Numbered from the stretch's first letter, positions 1 through 9,420 are shown. The stretch: DNA of 64,000 nt from Methanosarcina barkeri str. Wiesmoor (GCF_000969985.1 NZ_CP009526.1:4278001-4342000); one strand, 5' to 3'. Translations and numbers: made by a program. Notes: generated from the letters alone by a model not told the origin.

Positions 1-251
1 CTCAGTTTACAAAACCCACTGAAATATATTGTAAATGCCAAACACTCTAAATTACAGCTTTTAATGTCAATTTATGGTGCCTGAATAGTTACCCCGTTTT
101 TTATTTCCGGTTTTGATTTTACTTACTTTTTGATTCTATTCGCTTTTTACTCCTGTTCTTTTTCTGGTCTGCTTGTGCGCAACTTTAAGGATAGAAAGAG
201 TGCATCCAGGCCTTGAATCTCCGGTTTTTTACCATCAATTTTTTTCCAGAG

Positions 252-566
252 TTATCCTGTCTGTTTGTTACATACCCTTTTTCCTTTTTCGGTCAGCCTG
301 TAAATCGTACCCGTTGAAACAGTAGAGTTTTCTAAAAACCCACAATATCCACAGTTTTTACAGGAACCGGAACAGGACGAGGATAGGACGGAACTGTTGT
401 CCATGACTTTTTCAACATGCCCCATTTTTTCCATTATTTCGAGTAAGCCTTTAAGCTGCTGCATACTTATTTTCAAATGTCTTGATATTTCATTGAAAGA
501 CAACGTATTGCCTTTCTTTTCTACTTCTGCGATCTGTTTTAACACATACATGTATCCGAGTACCAT
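252..566 (-). CDS. FeoC-like winged-helix protein
   Basis: This is a 104-residue protein encoded last in the ferrous-iron operon. The N-terminal 55 residues read as a winged-helix DNA-binding fold (pattern TLSFNEISRHLKISMQQLKG followed by a second helix). The middle carries a cysteine cluster (C-x3-C-x2-C-x2-C around residues 65-75) that could hold an iron-sulfur cluster. The C-terminus has the wing-like segment IYRLTEKGKRV. This matches the general plan of FeoC and related small iron-operon regulators, which sense iron or stabilise FeoB. It lies about 60 bases downstream of the membrane protein gene on the same strand. Family assignment is by architecture only; it could equally be a stand-alone Fe-S transcription factor. 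Confidence 0.65.
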   Translation of the reverse strand: MVLGYMYVLKQIAEVEKKGNTLSFNEISRHLKISMQQLKGLLEIMEKMGHVEKVMDNSSVLSSSCSGSCKNCGYCGFLENSTVSTGTIYRLTEKGKRVCNKQTG

Positions 567-625
567 AGAGTATTATCCTCCGTATTTTGTAATTTCGTCT
601 TATCTTCTTATCCTGTAATTTTCTC

Positions 626-1066
626 TTAATCCTGCAATCTGAACTCTTTTTTCCAGCCTGCGTATACTACAACAGAAAGCAGGCCAAGGTACAGGGCAGG
701 CTTGAAATCGACAAGAGGCGTCCACTGCTCAAATCCTTCTGCAAACAGTACCCAGGCATTACTAAGGTCGGCAGCAAAGGTCAGGAAATATATAATTCCA
801 AAGAGTATGGAAAGTACGATTCCTACATATGCATAGGCTCTTCCTTCAAAGGAACCTTTTGAAAACTCAAGAGTTCCGTATAAGTAAACTGCACCCACTA
901 GTGCAAGTACAAGCCCGCCTGCAAGCTCAGGAGGGAGCAAATTTACAGATAAAAAATCATCAGGCAAAAGTTTAGCTCCCTTCAGGGCCTGTAAGAGTCC
1001 CAATATCATGTACATTACCCCCCAAAGAAGGGTAAAATAGGTAAGATTTTTGTTTTTGTTTTCCAT
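626..1066 (-). CDS. four-helix membrane protein of the feo operon, unknown function
   Basis: This 146-residue protein has about four hydrophobic segments (roughly residues 10-27, 47-66, 77-98 and 125-140) and no signal peptide or catalytic motif that I recognise. It starts 12 bases after the feoB stop and is followed by the feoC-like gene, so it is probably cotranscribed and translated with FeoB. I do not recognise the family. A role in the FeoB complex or in iron uptake is inferred from position only. Confidence 0.7.
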   Translation of the reverse strand: MENKNKNLTYFTLLWGVMYMILGLLQALKGAKLLPDDFLSVNLLPPELAGGLVLALVGAVYLYGTLEFSKGSFEGRAYAYVGIVLSILFGIIYFLTFAADLSNAWVLFAEGFEQWTPLVDFKPALYLGLLSVVVYAGWKKEFRLQD

Positions 1067-1078
1067 TCAATTCCCTCG

Positions 1079-3076
1079 TTATGCAAGCACAATAGTCCCT
1101 ATGTTTACTGTTACAAAAGCCATAATCCACGCTACAGTTGTAGAATAAGCCACTGAAAAAAGCATCCACTTCCAGGAACCTGATTCTTTTTTTATTACTG
1201 CAACTGTTCCTATGCAGGGTACGTAAAGTAAGGTAAACACCATAAGCCCCAGTGCAACAGCAGGTGTAAATATCGGATCTGCTATCAGAGCAGAAGATAA
1301 CATCCCGTCATCTGCTCCTGTTCCATAAAGTGTTCCAAGAGACCCAAGGACGACTTCTTTAGCAAGAAATCCGAATATAAGTGAAACTGCTATTTTCCAG
1401 TCAAAGCCGAGTGGAGATACTAGAGGTTCAAGGAGTCTACCAAGACTTCCAACATAACTTTCTGCACTTCCATACTCAACTCCCTGAGGGAAATATGCAA
1501 ATAACCAGATAATCACTACTCCCCCAACGATTACAGTACCTACTCTTTTGAGATATAGGGAACCCTGGTTCCACATATACTTGAAGGAGTTGCCAATAGA
1601 AGGTTTGTGATAGGGAGGAAGTTCCATAATAAATGGAGACGGCTTTCCCTTGAAAATCACAGTTCTAAAAAGCTTGGCAGATACTATTGCTATAATGATA
1701 CCAAGCACATATATTCCAAAGATAACTGATCCGGCCTGCCTTCCAAAAAATGTCCCTGCCAATAACACATACACAGGCATTCTGGCTCCACAGGATATGA
1801 AAGGTGTAACCAGCATAGTAATAAGACGATCTTTCTCATCCTCGAGAGTGCGGGTTGCCATCACGGCTGGAACAGAACACCCAAATGCCATAAGCATCGG
1901 GATAAAGGATTTTCCCTGGATTCCCATCGAATACATCAATCTGTCCATAATGAAAGCAGCTCTTGCAAGATATCCGCTGTCTTCCAGAAGGGATAAGAGG
2001 AAAAACAGAATGAAAATATTGGGTACAAAAAGCAGAACTGCTCCGACCCCTGATATTATTCCATTTCCAAGGAGTGATGAGAGCCAGGGGGAGCCAATGC
2101 TTTCTGAAACTACTTCGGCAAGTATGCCGAAAAACTTGTCAATGAGTTCCATGAAAGGAGTGGCAAAATTAAAGGTTAATTCGAACATTCCCCACATCAG
2201 AGAGAGAAATATAGGAATCCCAAGATATTTGTTGGTAAGTACTCTGTCAACCATATCCGAAGGGGATATCTCATCTACATGGGAACTGGATACCTGAGAT
2301 ATCAGTTTACTTATGAATTCATAACGCTTATCGGCCATTTCGGCTTCATATTCTTCAGTATCAAGTTCGGAAAGAAACTTTTCAACTTCAAGATGTATAC
2401 TTGACGAGGATAGCTTTGAGCGGACATTTTCATCTCCTTCAAGAAGTTTTATACTTAACCATCTGGAAGGATACTTACTCGTCAAGTCATTATCTTTATT
2501 CAAAATTTTTTCAATTTTGTGAATCTTCTCTTCAATTTTTTTCCCATAATCTATCGCATGAGGGTGAGGGGTTTCAGAACTGGATTTTGAAATGACTGCA
2601 TCAAGAAGAGAGTTAATGCCTAAATCATGGTTTGCAGTTGTCCTGACTACAGGAACACCTAGCAATTTTTCAAATTTTGAGATATCTATCTTGTCTCCTC
2701 TATTTTCTGCAAGATCAGTCATATTAAGGGCAAGGATAATGTTCTTATCCATTTCCAGCAATTGAGTGCTCAGATAGAGGTTACGCTCAAGATTTGTAGA
2801 GTCAAGGATCTGTACTACAATATCAGGTTTTTCTTCAAGTATGTAATTCCTGGCAACAACTTCATCTGCAGAATAGGCTGTGAGACTGTAAGTCCCCGGA
2901 AGATCTACTATTTCAAGAACACAATCTCCGTATTCCTTTATACCTATTTTTTTCTCAACTGTTACCCCTGGCCAGTTTCCAACCTTTTGTCTGGCTCCGG
3001 TGATAGCATTGAAAACTGTTGTCTTACCAACATTGGGGTTTCCGGTAAGTGCAACCCTTATCTTTTTTTCAATCAA
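1079..3076 (-). CDS. feoB: ferrous iron transporter FeoB
   Basis: This 665-residue polytopic GTPase imports Fe(II) across the cytoplasmic membrane. The N-terminal G domain shows G1 GNPNVGKTT (near residue 12), G3 DLPGTYS and G4 NMTD. A helical GDI-like linker follows (about residues 170-275), then a large membrane domain with the conserved gate motifs GCSVPAVMATRTL and FISCGARMPVY, containing the cysteines expected in the permeation path. Length is normal for archaeal FeoB, which lacks the long bacterial tail. It lies 16 bases downstream of the proximal feoA gene. Regulation is probably by iron through the operator-like palindromes upstream of the first feoA. Confidence 0.97.
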   Translation of the reverse strand: MIEKKIRVALTGNPNVGKTTVFNAITGARQKVGNWPGVTVEKKIGIKEYGDCVLEIVDLPGTYSLTAYSADEVVARNYILEEKPDIVVQILDSTNLERNLYLSTQLLEMDKNIILALNMTDLAENRGDKIDISKFEKLLGVPVVRTTANHDLGINSLLDAVISKSSSETPHPHAIDYGKKIEEKIHKIEKILNKDNDLTSKYPSRWLSIKLLEGDENVRSKLSSSSIHLEVEKFLSELDTEEYEAEMADKRYEFISKLISQVSSSHVDEISPSDMVDRVLTNKYLGIPIFLSLMWGMFELTFNFATPFMELIDKFFGILAEVVSESIGSPWLSSLLGNGIISGVGAVLLFVPNIFILFFLLSLLEDSGYLARAAFIMDRLMYSMGIQGKSFIPMLMAFGCSVPAVMATRTLEDEKDRLITMLVTPFISCGARMPVYVLLAGTFFGRQAGSVIFGIYVLGIIIAIVSAKLFRTVIFKGKPSPFIMELPPYHKPSIGNSFKYMWNQGSLYLKRVGTVIVGGVVIIWLFAYFPQGVEYGSAESYVGSLGRLLEPLVSPLGFDWKIAVSLIFGFLAKEVVLGSLGTLYGTGADDGMLSSALIADPIFTPAVALGLMVFTLLYVPCIGTVAVIKKESGSWKWMLFSVAYSTTVAWIMAFVTVNIGTIVLA

Positions 3077-3092
3077 GTTCTACACCCTTAGA

Positions 3093-3347
3093 TTAATCCG
3101 GCTCTACCATAATCTTCATCGCCATACCCTTTCCCAGGGCATAACGTGCTCCGTTCACGTTAACAAGCAGGTTTCCTCTCTCGCATCCTATAAGACGAAT
3201 AGAAGACGAAGGTGTAAAACCCATTTCTGTCAGTCTTCTTTTGAGAGCCTTGCCTGCTAGCACTTCTCGAATTTTACAGTCTTTTCCTTCAGAAAGCATT
3301 GGAAGAGGTATTTGTGGGATCAAATTAACCCTCCAGTGGTTCAACAA
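3093..3347 (-). CDS. feoA: FeoA domain protein (second copy)
   Basis: This 84-residue SH3-like FeoA protein has the typical pattern of an N-terminal LSEGKDCKIREV strand, the helix LKRRLTEMGF and the C-terminal GARYALGKGMAMKIMV. FeoA is a small cytoplasmic partner of FeoB needed for Fe(II) uptake. Its start overlaps the end of the upstream feoA by 23 bases, suggesting translational coupling, and it lies just before feoB. Two tandem FeoA proteins of different sequence suggest a heteromeric partner for FeoB, a layout seen in several archaea and clostridia. Confidence 0.93.
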   Translation of the reverse strand: MLNHWRVNLIPQIPLPMLSEGKDCKIREVLAGKALKRRLTEMGFTPSSSIRLIGCERGNLLVNVNGARYALGKGMAMKIMVEPD

Positions 3348-3573
3348 CTATCATTTCAGCTTCCTGCTTCCTAAGAGAGAGGTTGTATCCTTTCAACTTA
3401 AAATCGACAGGGTCTCCCAATGGAGCTTTTTTGGTTACGCTCAGTACTGTCCCGGGAACCATGCCCATCTCAAGAAGTCGCTTGCGAGAATTTCCCTTAC
3501 CTTTTATCTGGATAACGCGAGCTCTCTGACCTGTTACCAGCATGTTGAGGGTTTTATCGATTATTTCTGCCAC
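3325..3573 (-). CDS. feoA: FeoA domain protein (first copy)
   Basis: This 82-residue FeoA family protein is the first gene of the iron operon. It shows the hallmark RKRLLEMGMVPGT turn and the C-terminal GYNLSLRKQEAEMIVVE strand pair. It is clearly paralogous to the next gene, which it overlaps by 23 bases. The N-terminus is about 12 residues longer before the first strand than the usual FeoA. A TATA-like element and palindromic operator candidates lie directly upstream, so this gene probably marks the transcription start of the operon. Confidence 0.93.
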   Translation of the reverse strand: MAEIIDKTLNMLVTGQRARVIQIKGKGNSRKRLLEMGMVPGTVLSVTKKAPLGDPVDFKLKGYNLSLRKQEAEMIVVEPLEG

Positions 3574-3591
3574 TTTTGTACCACCATAATA

Positions 3592-3687
3592 TTTTGGGAT
3601 ATACTAATTTTTTGCTTAACTTTGAAATGTAATAGTAATTATTTATAGTTTTCGTATATCCGAAAATATTGTGCATATCTGAAAAAT
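3592..3687 (-). promoter_or_regulatory. feo operon promoter with three operator-like palindromes
   Basis: Reading the minus strand, a TATA-like box CTATAAATA lies at about 3640-3648. Directly upstream at 3649-3666 is an 18-base palindrome TTTTCGGATATACGAAAA with perfect 6-base arms. A second copy matching 14 of 18 positions lies on the plus strand at 3592-3609, just downstream of the expected transcription start. A third, weaker copy lies at 3670-3687 on the minus strand. Sites flanking the TATA box suit a repressor that blocks initiation, plausibly a DtxR/Fur-type iron regulator. The rest of the gap, 3688-4002, is AT-rich and I see no gene in it. Confidence 0.5.
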
Positions 3688-4002
3688 ACTATTTTTGAAA
3701 GAAATATTTTTTGAGAAAATCTGATAGCCTTTGCTTAACCGGCGAAACTTTCCTATCCAATTGAATAGAAATTACGCGCATAGAGTTCAAAATCAATCAC
3801 AGTAAAAACGATGAGTTTAACTCATATCTTAAACAGTTAAATCTTAAATGTTTAATGATATTTAGGTTTCTCTAAAAAAGATTCCTTTTCTATGGGTTTT
3901 AAACCTCGGTTTTAAACCTTATTTCTCTGGTTAATTAGGTACTAGCGATTTTTCGATAAAAATACGTATTAATATTGATTTATTTATAATTTTGCCGGTT
4001 TA

Positions 4003-4314
4003 TTATCCAGTTATATGATTTAAGTATAAAATTCGCATTTCAAGAGGTGTGGAATCTTTGCTTGATTGTTCGCCAAGCACTTCCATTGTAGCAAGCCCGC
4101 TATATGCCATTTTTGTAAGGGCAAGCATTATGAAATTGAATTCAGGTACTAGCTCCCTATATATTTGAACAGGTTTTTCTTCTGGGGACTTGGAGGGAAC
4201 ACCTGTAAAATAAGCTTTTTTTGCATAAAAATAGTTGTCATGCTTGAGTTCAGTCAAGGGGACAAAGACTGTGCCAAGCTGCTTATCTTCCCAGACTTCA
4301 GTCTGCAGTTGCAT
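4003..4314 (-). pseudogene. internal fragment of a DUF3160 gene
   Basis: The 103 residues align with the middle of the large DUF3160 protein encoded at 10867-13164. Shared runs include QTE-WEDKQL, TGVP, EEKPVQ, VPEF and LALTKMA. Both ends of the family are missing, and the last 15 residues diverge. This is therefore a truncated relic left by duplication of the 4.3-10.7 kb units rather than a working gene. Its apparent start codon falls at the point where similarity begins, overlapping the neighbouring membrane protein gene by 17 bases. Confidence 0.75.
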
Positions 4315-4747
4315 ATAGATTCTTTTTCATTATAACATAAATGAAAATTATTATAATGTATCCACCGGCTATATTGAGAGAATAAGGGATAGTAATTTTA
4401 GATAAGAAAGTAATTATTGCTATTAAGAGCCACAGAATAAAGCCTATTAATGAGCTTTTCATACCGACGATGTCACTATTTTTTTCAATTCTGTTCATAT
4501 TCTTACTATAAAATAAATAGTGTCCAAAAATCAAAAAAAATAAAATAAGACCTATCCCAAGCCATTGGTCTACTTGACCCCAATATTGAGCCTTGGTTAT
4601 TTCGTTGCCATTTACAACTGTCATTTCTGAAAAAAATGACAGTTTTATATTATATATAAATATGAGCCAAGAATAAAATAATACAACTCCAAATAAAACT
4701 CCGGCTACTTCCTGAGTTTTATTTGAAATCGAGGTCGTATCTTTCAT
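4298..4747 (-). CDS. four-helix membrane protein, copy 1 of a duplicated gene
   Basis: This 149-residue protein has about four membrane segments (near residues 16-36, 63-82, 97-117 and 124-141) and a short soluble loop after the first. The protein at 9426-9878 is almost identical apart from a handful of residues and the C-terminal tail. The upstream non-coding DNA is also duplicated. I do not recognise the family. It follows, on the minus strand, a small secreted-protein gene, an order that is repeated at the second copy. Here the C-terminus runs into the DUF3160 fragment, so the duplication junction lies close to the stop codon. Confidence 0.7.
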   Translation of the reverse strand: MKDTTSISNKTQEVAGVLFGVVLFYSWLIFIYNIKLSFFSEMTVVNGNEITKAQYWGQVDQWLGIGLILFFLIFGHYLFYSKNMNRIEKNSDIVGMKSSLIGFILWLLIAIITFLSKITIPYSLNIAGGYIIIIFIYVIMKKNLYATAD

Positions 4748-4833
4748 ACAATAAAACCTCTCAATAATTCAATTTGAGTCTATATAATTAAATTACATTA
4801 AATGTTTCCAAAGATATGTTATATAAATTGTAA

Positions 4834-4872
4834 AGTTTTTAACTAGAGTTTATAACTAGAGTTTTTAACTAG
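4834..4872. repeat. 13-bp tandem repeat, 3 units, upstream of membrane protein gene
   Basis: Three head-to-tail units of AGTTTTTAACTAG (the middle unit has one change) lie about 90-125 bases upstream of the membrane protein start. The homologous site at 9965-10042 carries six units. The copy-number difference between otherwise near-identical promoter regions marks this as a variable tandem repeat. Confidence 0.85.
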
Positions 4873-4978
4873 ATCATTAACAATTTATGTTTAATTGCTG
4901 TCAGTATTTTCGAGGAGAATAAAGCACCTTGAGACTTTAGAATGGTTTTTTCCTGAAAACCACGATTCAGAATACACT

Positions 4979-5584
4979 TTAAGGTTCCTCTTCCGAAACT
5001 TCTGTAATTGTAGGTTCTGTAGTCCATTCAGGCAATTCATCCACCTTTTCAATCGATTTCACGGTCTCATTTGGCGTGTCAATAGTTATCATATAAAATT
5101 CTCCACCGGTCATTTGCGAATAAGTGGATATTACGGTCCCGTTCAGGTAATCAGCTTCTCTACAGAGCTTTTCCTCGGAAACATCCGGTCCAAGGTTTTT
5201 TAATGTACCGTTTTGCAGCTCAACAGTTACTTCGTGAATATACCAGCCGTTAATCCGGATATATACTATAGATTTCCCTGTTTCATTGAAGATGGCACCT
5301 GTGCCTGAATAGTTTCCTTTTGTCAGGTTTTGGAAATCGCTATCATTCTCATAGATTTCATGTAATACTTGTGAAGCAGGTTTCCTGTCAATTCCTCCAA
5401 AGTCATCAGAGTCATTCATACCCAGGGGCAAATCGCCGGATTCATAGAGGGATAAAAGAAAAATTGCCGAGAATAAACCGATAATTATCAGCGAAAACCA
5501 TTTACTTCCATCCAAGATTATTCCTCTTTGACATTTGCTTTTAACATTCTGTACCTTACTTTTCAAGTTCTGTACACCTGACAT
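4979..5584 (-). CDS. small membrane-anchored extracellular protein, paralogue A
   Basis: This 201-residue protein has a basic N-terminus, one hydrophobic anchor (about residues 29-47) and an extracellular domain rich in Asn-x-Ser/Thr sites. It belongs to a local family with the proteins at 7734-8240 and 10149-10736. All share the block INGWYIHEVTVELQNGTLKN, a DVSEEKLC segment and the C-terminal GGEFYMITIDTPNETVKSIE. I do not recognise a named domain. The single anchor and N-glycosylation-like sites suggest a cell-surface protein. Near identity of the C-terminal halves at DNA level indicates recent duplication or gene conversion. Confidence 0.72.
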   Translation of the reverse strand: MSGVQNLKSKVQNVKSKCQRGIILDGSKWFSLIIIGLFSAIFLLSLYESGDLPLGMNDSDDFGGIDRKPASQVLHEIYENDSDFQNLTKGNYSGTGAIFNETGKSIVYIRINGWYIHEVTVELQNGTLKNLGPDVSEEKLCREADYLNGTVISTYSQMTGGEFYMITIDTPNETVKSIEKVDELPEWTTEPTITEVSEEEP

Positions 5585-5904
5585 ATTATTGCTTTTTCTA
5601 ATTCGTACAATGAATAGGATCCAAAAATGTACTTTTTGGAGAAGTTTGTTCGAGTATATATTTCAAGGGAGACAAGACCAAGTAAGCCTTAAGAATTTTC
5701 AAAGTTAGCACAGCCATACCTTTGATACAATAGTGTTAAAAACAGACTCAATTTATTTAAATTTCAACACTATTTTGTGACTATAACTATTATCAGTAGC
5801 TTTTGAAGCGAAATGAAAAAGGTGCCTGTAAAACTTTACAACTTGTCACATGAAAATCGGTTTCAAGCGTCATTATGTACACTTCTTTTCGATCAGTCAC
5901 TATA

Positions 5905-6100
5905 CGTGCTATCGATTCTCCAGTCTCATTGAAGATTCCACCTGCATAGGTGTAGTCCTTACTACAGGACTTTGAAAATTGATATTATTCACATATATTT
6001 CTTAGTATTTCGATCCGGGTTCTCTTTTGACCCCACAATTATTAGCAGAAAGATCATTAGAGCGATTATTACTTTATAAAAGAAAAATAACGACAACTTT
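5905..6100 (-). pseudogene. decayed remnant of the small surface-protein family
   Basis: On the minus strand this stretch aligns, with frameshifts and stops, to the N-terminal half of the proteins at 4979-5584 and 7734-8240. The recognisable part covers the segment ending in IFNETGES and the residues just after the membrane anchor. No open frame remains. The surrounding DNA at 5640-5760 and 6140-6260 also shows similarity to itself, and 6255-6345 resembles the promoter region at 4795-4890. The interval 5585-6493 is therefore a worn-down duplicate unit with no intact gene. Confidence 0.6.
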
Positions 6101-6493
6101 TCTATTTCGTAACATTATATAGCACACCTCTTTGTTTAGTCATCCCGAGAGGCAGAATCAGGCAAGCCTTAAATAACCGCAAAACTAACACTAGCCATGC
6201 CTCCGGGCACAATGGAGTTCAAATCTACTCTGGAAGGTTCTTTTGAACTTCATTAAATATATTCAAAAACATGCTATATAAAGTGTAAAGTTTTTAACCA
6301 AATCATTAAACAATAAACGCTGCATTTACGATTACTTTTATCAATTGTAACACTTTATGTGAGAAATTACATGATGATTTTGACAGGCTGATTGTAACTC
6401 CCAAATGTCGCCAGTACTTTTTTTTACAACAAAAAAGAATGTGAAGTCTGTAACTTCACCTTTTATTTTATTCGTTCTGAAATTTCTCGGATA

Positions 6494-7693
6494 TCAGGAG
6501 AAGGATTCGGAAATATTAAGCAGCTCCCCCTTATCAAGAGAAGAAATAATAGTAATTTCGAATTCCCCATCTTGCCAGGTCAGAGCTTTCATATTTCCTC
6601 CAAATACCGAAGAAATCGTACCGGACTTGTTATTGACCAGAACAGGCTCTCCTTCACTTTCAAGATCCTGAGTTGCAGGCAAACTCTTTTCAGAAATGCT
6701 TTCTACAATACGTATTTCGTCGTCCCCTTTTGTATATACCATAGTGATCTTTTCTTGAGGGTATCCTGCAAAAATACCGAAGCTGTTATGGAGAAAAGTG
6801 GAATAAGGCGTATCGACACCGGAAGATACCGTTGAATAATTAAATTCATATCCTTCCGGGAGATATTCAGGGATAAGTATTTCAAAATCAGTAAGTTGTT
6901 TTGCTTCTTCAAGCGTTATTTTTTCAGGCTCATTTTTTAAGTCTTCCAGCTCCAATACCTTTACCTGCGCCCCATCCGGAATTTTAAACTCAAAATCAGA
7001 ATATGGAATTCCCGTATTCAATCTCAGGTCCCGAATTTCCATTTCAAGATAAACATTTCCTTTGCTGTCATATAGTTCATACCCGAGAAGCATCCAGTTT
7101 TCGCTGTCGACCCATATTTTTGGTTTCCATTGAAGTGATTCATTATTCTCAGAAGGTGTGAGCTCAAGCAAATATACGCTTTCTCCATCTATTTTTTCGG
7201 TTCCAAGGAGGAAAGGTGACCCCCCACTAAGGACGAAACCGTTCAAAAAACCAGCATAAACATCAGGCTCAAAAAGTTTCAAACCGTCAAAATCATCTGA
7301 AGTTTCCGCTTTGAAAACAATCTCGGATTCGGAACTGTAAATCCATTGGAAATCTCCGTCAGAGACCATAATTATTTTCGTATCATTATCCGGACCTAAA
7401 AGAATCATTTTCATTAAATCAGGCTTTTTCCAGACAACTTCATATATTTCCGGATTCTGCTCTCTTGAACTTGAATTTACATACATTGTAAAAGAATAAT
7501 CTTCAAGACTATCCATTTTCATCTGCATGTTGGATACGATTTCTTCACCGTCGGGCCGTATGTCAGATGTAACCCCTTCAACATCGGATTTCTCCCCGCA
7601 ACCTGAAATAAAAATGGATAGGGATGCCAGGAACAGAATGAGCAGTAAATGTCTTTTGGATTTATTCTTCATATAGGGTTCTCCCCCGATCAT
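6494..7693 (-). CDS. lipoprotein with LolA-like and DUF4367-like domains
   Basis: This 399-residue secreted protein has an N-terminal signal ending in a lipobox (IFISGC, cysteine near residue 32), so it is probably lipid-anchored outside the membrane. Residues of about 45-245 resemble the LolA/MucB-type lipid-binding beta fold found in archaeal outer-membrane-lipoprotein-sorting-like proteins (VNSSSREQNPEIYEVVWKKP and WVDSENWMLLGYELYD are typical). The C-terminal 140 residues, beginning at the ILIPEYLPEGYEF motif, look like a DUF4367 domain. The start may be the internal Met seven residues later (MKNKSKRHLL), which gives a better signal peptide. It is flanked by members of the small surface-protein family and is probably part of the same envelope locus. 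Confidence 0.75.
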   Translation of the reverse strand: MIGGEPYMKNKSKRHLLLILFLASLSIFISGCGEKSDVEGVTSDIRPDGEEIVSNMQMKMDSLEDYSFTMYVNSSSREQNPEIYEVVWKKPDLMKMILLGPDNDTKIIMVSDGDFQWIYSSESEIVFKAETSDDFDGLKLFEPDVYAGFLNGFVLSGGSPFLLGTEKIDGESVYLLELTPSENNESLQWKPKIWVDSENWMLLGYELYDSKGNVYLEMEIRDLRLNTGIPYSDFEFKIPDGAQVKVLELEDLKNEPEKITLEEAKQLTDFEILIPEYLPEGYEFNYSTVSSGVDTPYSTFLHNSFGIFAGYPQEKITMVYTKGDDEIRIVESISEKSLPATQDLESEGEPVLVNNKSGTISSVFGGNMKALTWQDGEFEITIISSLDKGELLNISESFS

Positions 7694-7733
7694 TTTATTA
7701 TTAAACGAATTTGCATGATCATGTCAAGTCATG

Positions 7734-8240
7734 TCAGGGAATAAGCTCAGATCCCACTACTTCGGCTTCTGCAGTCCATTCAGGCAATTCATCCACCTTT
7801 TCAATCGATTTCACGGTCTCATTTGGCGTGTCAATAGTTATCATATAAAATTCTCCACCGGTCATTTGTGAATAAGTGGATATTACGGTCCCGTTCAGGT
7901 AATCAGCTTCTTTACAGAGCTTTTCCTCGGAAACATCCGGTCCAAGGTTTTTTAATGTACCGTTTTGCAGCTCAACAGTTACTTCGTGAATATACCAGCC
8001 GTTAATCCGGATATATGCTACAGATTCCCCTGTTTCATTGAAAATTCCAACTTCATATGTATAGTTTCCTTTTGTCAGGTTTTGAAAATCACTATCACTC
8101 ACGTATATTTTTCTTAATATTTCCGATCCGGGTTCTCTGTTAATCCCTCCATAATTATCAACGTCATTCATACCCAGGGGCAAATTTCCGGATCCGTAGA
8201 GAGATAAAAGAATAATTGCCGAAAGAAAACCAAAAATCAC
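7734..8240 (-). CDS. small membrane-anchored extracellular protein, paralogue B, start uncertain
   Basis: This 168-residue member of the local family has an extracellular domain nearly identical to paralogue A over its C-terminal 100 residues. The start shown is a GTG inside the membrane anchor. The reading frame continues upstream through GGIILEEGKWFLL, homologous to the N-terminus of the paralogues, to a TAA at about 8313 without an ATG. Either a non-standard start is used upstream, or this copy has lost its start and is degenerating. The C-terminal tail (AEAEVVGSELIP) differs from that of the paralogues. Confidence 0.6.
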   Translation of the reverse strand: MIFGFLSAIILLSLYGSGNLPLGMNDVDNYGGINREPGSEILRKIYVSDSDFQNLTKGNYTYEVGIFNETGESVAYIRINGWYIHEVTVELQNGTLKNLGPDVSEEKLCKEADYLNGTVISTYSQMTGGEFYMITIDTPNETVKSIEKVDELPEWTAEAEVVGSELIP

Positions 8241-8937
8241 CAGCAGAAACCATTTACCTTCTTCCAGAATTATTCCTCCCTGACCATCAGTATCTATAAA
8301 TATTCTGTATCTTATTTAGAATTTTAGAGTTATAGAGCTCTTGATGTTACTGCTTTTTTCCGGGCTACGCAAGCACATCCATGAAAGAAAAAGGCTCTTC
8401 GCTGTTTCGAGTGGGTAACTTACATTCATCTATTGAAATGTCGAAGTAATACATCTAACCCACTTTCCGCAGTAAATTTACGTAAATTCATATTTTTACT
8501 GCTATCGATTTTCAATCAAATGTAGATTTATTGGACTTTTATGCAGTAGGTAAAAGCAACGATGTGGTGTATTTAGAGACCAAAAATGATATCATTCAAT
8601 TTTCACCAAATACCATTAAAAATTCAAATTATTTACTCTGTTCCAAAAACGCTATCAAGAAAAATATTGATTTTCAAAAAAATACTGCGGAATGTAGGAT
8701 ATAATAAAATATATGCAATTAACCATATTTTTTGGGTCGACTTTTTTTGAAAATACCTGATTCCTGAAAAAAAGCCCTATGGATAACACGACAAGGCTTG
8801 ACAGACAAAAAAGAAATATGTTGCATTTGAAATCCCTCTATGACCGCGGGTTCAAAAGCTTATACGGTTTTTCTGTTATGCAGATTTGAGAGTTAGAATC
8901 ATTCTCTTCATCTCTATCTATAGTTATACTTTAAAAA
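8241..8937. other. gene-free interval
   Basis: About 700 AT-rich bases separate two surface-protein units. Apart from the N-terminal extension of paralogue B up to about 8310, I see no open frame, tRNA or convincing repeat. The stretch may hold remnants of a mobile element, but I cannot identify one. Confidence 0.5.
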
Positions 8938-9420
8938 TCAATTGATTCCACTTAAGAAAACTGGAATCCATAGAATTCCAAAAAAAATGGAAATAATAAG
9001 GTACTTAAATTCTCTCTTTGATGAAAAATACCCGGCTAAACCACCAAGAGTCGCCAAACTCACAGCATAGACAAGAACAGTCAAAAACCGGCTGATATTG
9101 AGACCGTCCTTATAGATAAGATTTCCAAAAAATAAATTTCCAAAAAACAAAAGAATGAAAATAGGAACTGTTCCAACTATAATTGCCCCTACCTTATCTT
9201 TTACAATCCACCCATAAATAATCGGAGTTACAGGGAAGATAAGCAGATTAATAACTGTCTCAAATCTCTCACCATAAGTTCCAAATATCCTGTAAAGATC
9301 TATAGTTTCAAGACCAGCTACGATGCAAACAACTGCAAAAGAGATTATCAAAGGATGAAATAATTTCTTTTGGAAATTAATGTTTAAGCCCCCTAAAAAT
9401 AGGAAAGATGATTTTTTCAC
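8938..9420 (-). CDS. multi-pass membrane protein, unknown function
   Basis: This 160-residue protein is almost entirely hydrophobic, with about five membrane segments and a short basic N-terminus. No catalytic or transport motif is recognisable. It starts five bases after the end of the membrane protein at 9426-9878 and probably shares its transcript. No equivalent is present at the first copy of the duplicated unit, where the DUF3160 fragment occupies this position. Confidence 0.65.
   Translation of the reverse strand: MKKSSFLFLGGLNINFQKKLFHPLIISFAVVCIVAGLETIDLYRIFGTYGERFETVINLLIFPVTPIIYGWIVKDKVGAIIVGTVPIFILLFFGNLFFGNLIYKDGLNISRFLTVLVYAVSLATLGGLAGYFSSKREFKYLIISIFFGILWIPVFLSGIN

Noticed and set aside
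1650-2297. Long plus-strand open frame of 215 codons
   Set aside because: It lies entirely inside feoB on the opposite strand, has no ribosome-binding site and no family resemblance; it is an antisense shadow.
8241-8937. Transposon remnant
   Set aside because: Some blocks look like element ends, but I could not match them to another copy in the window or to a recognisable transposase.
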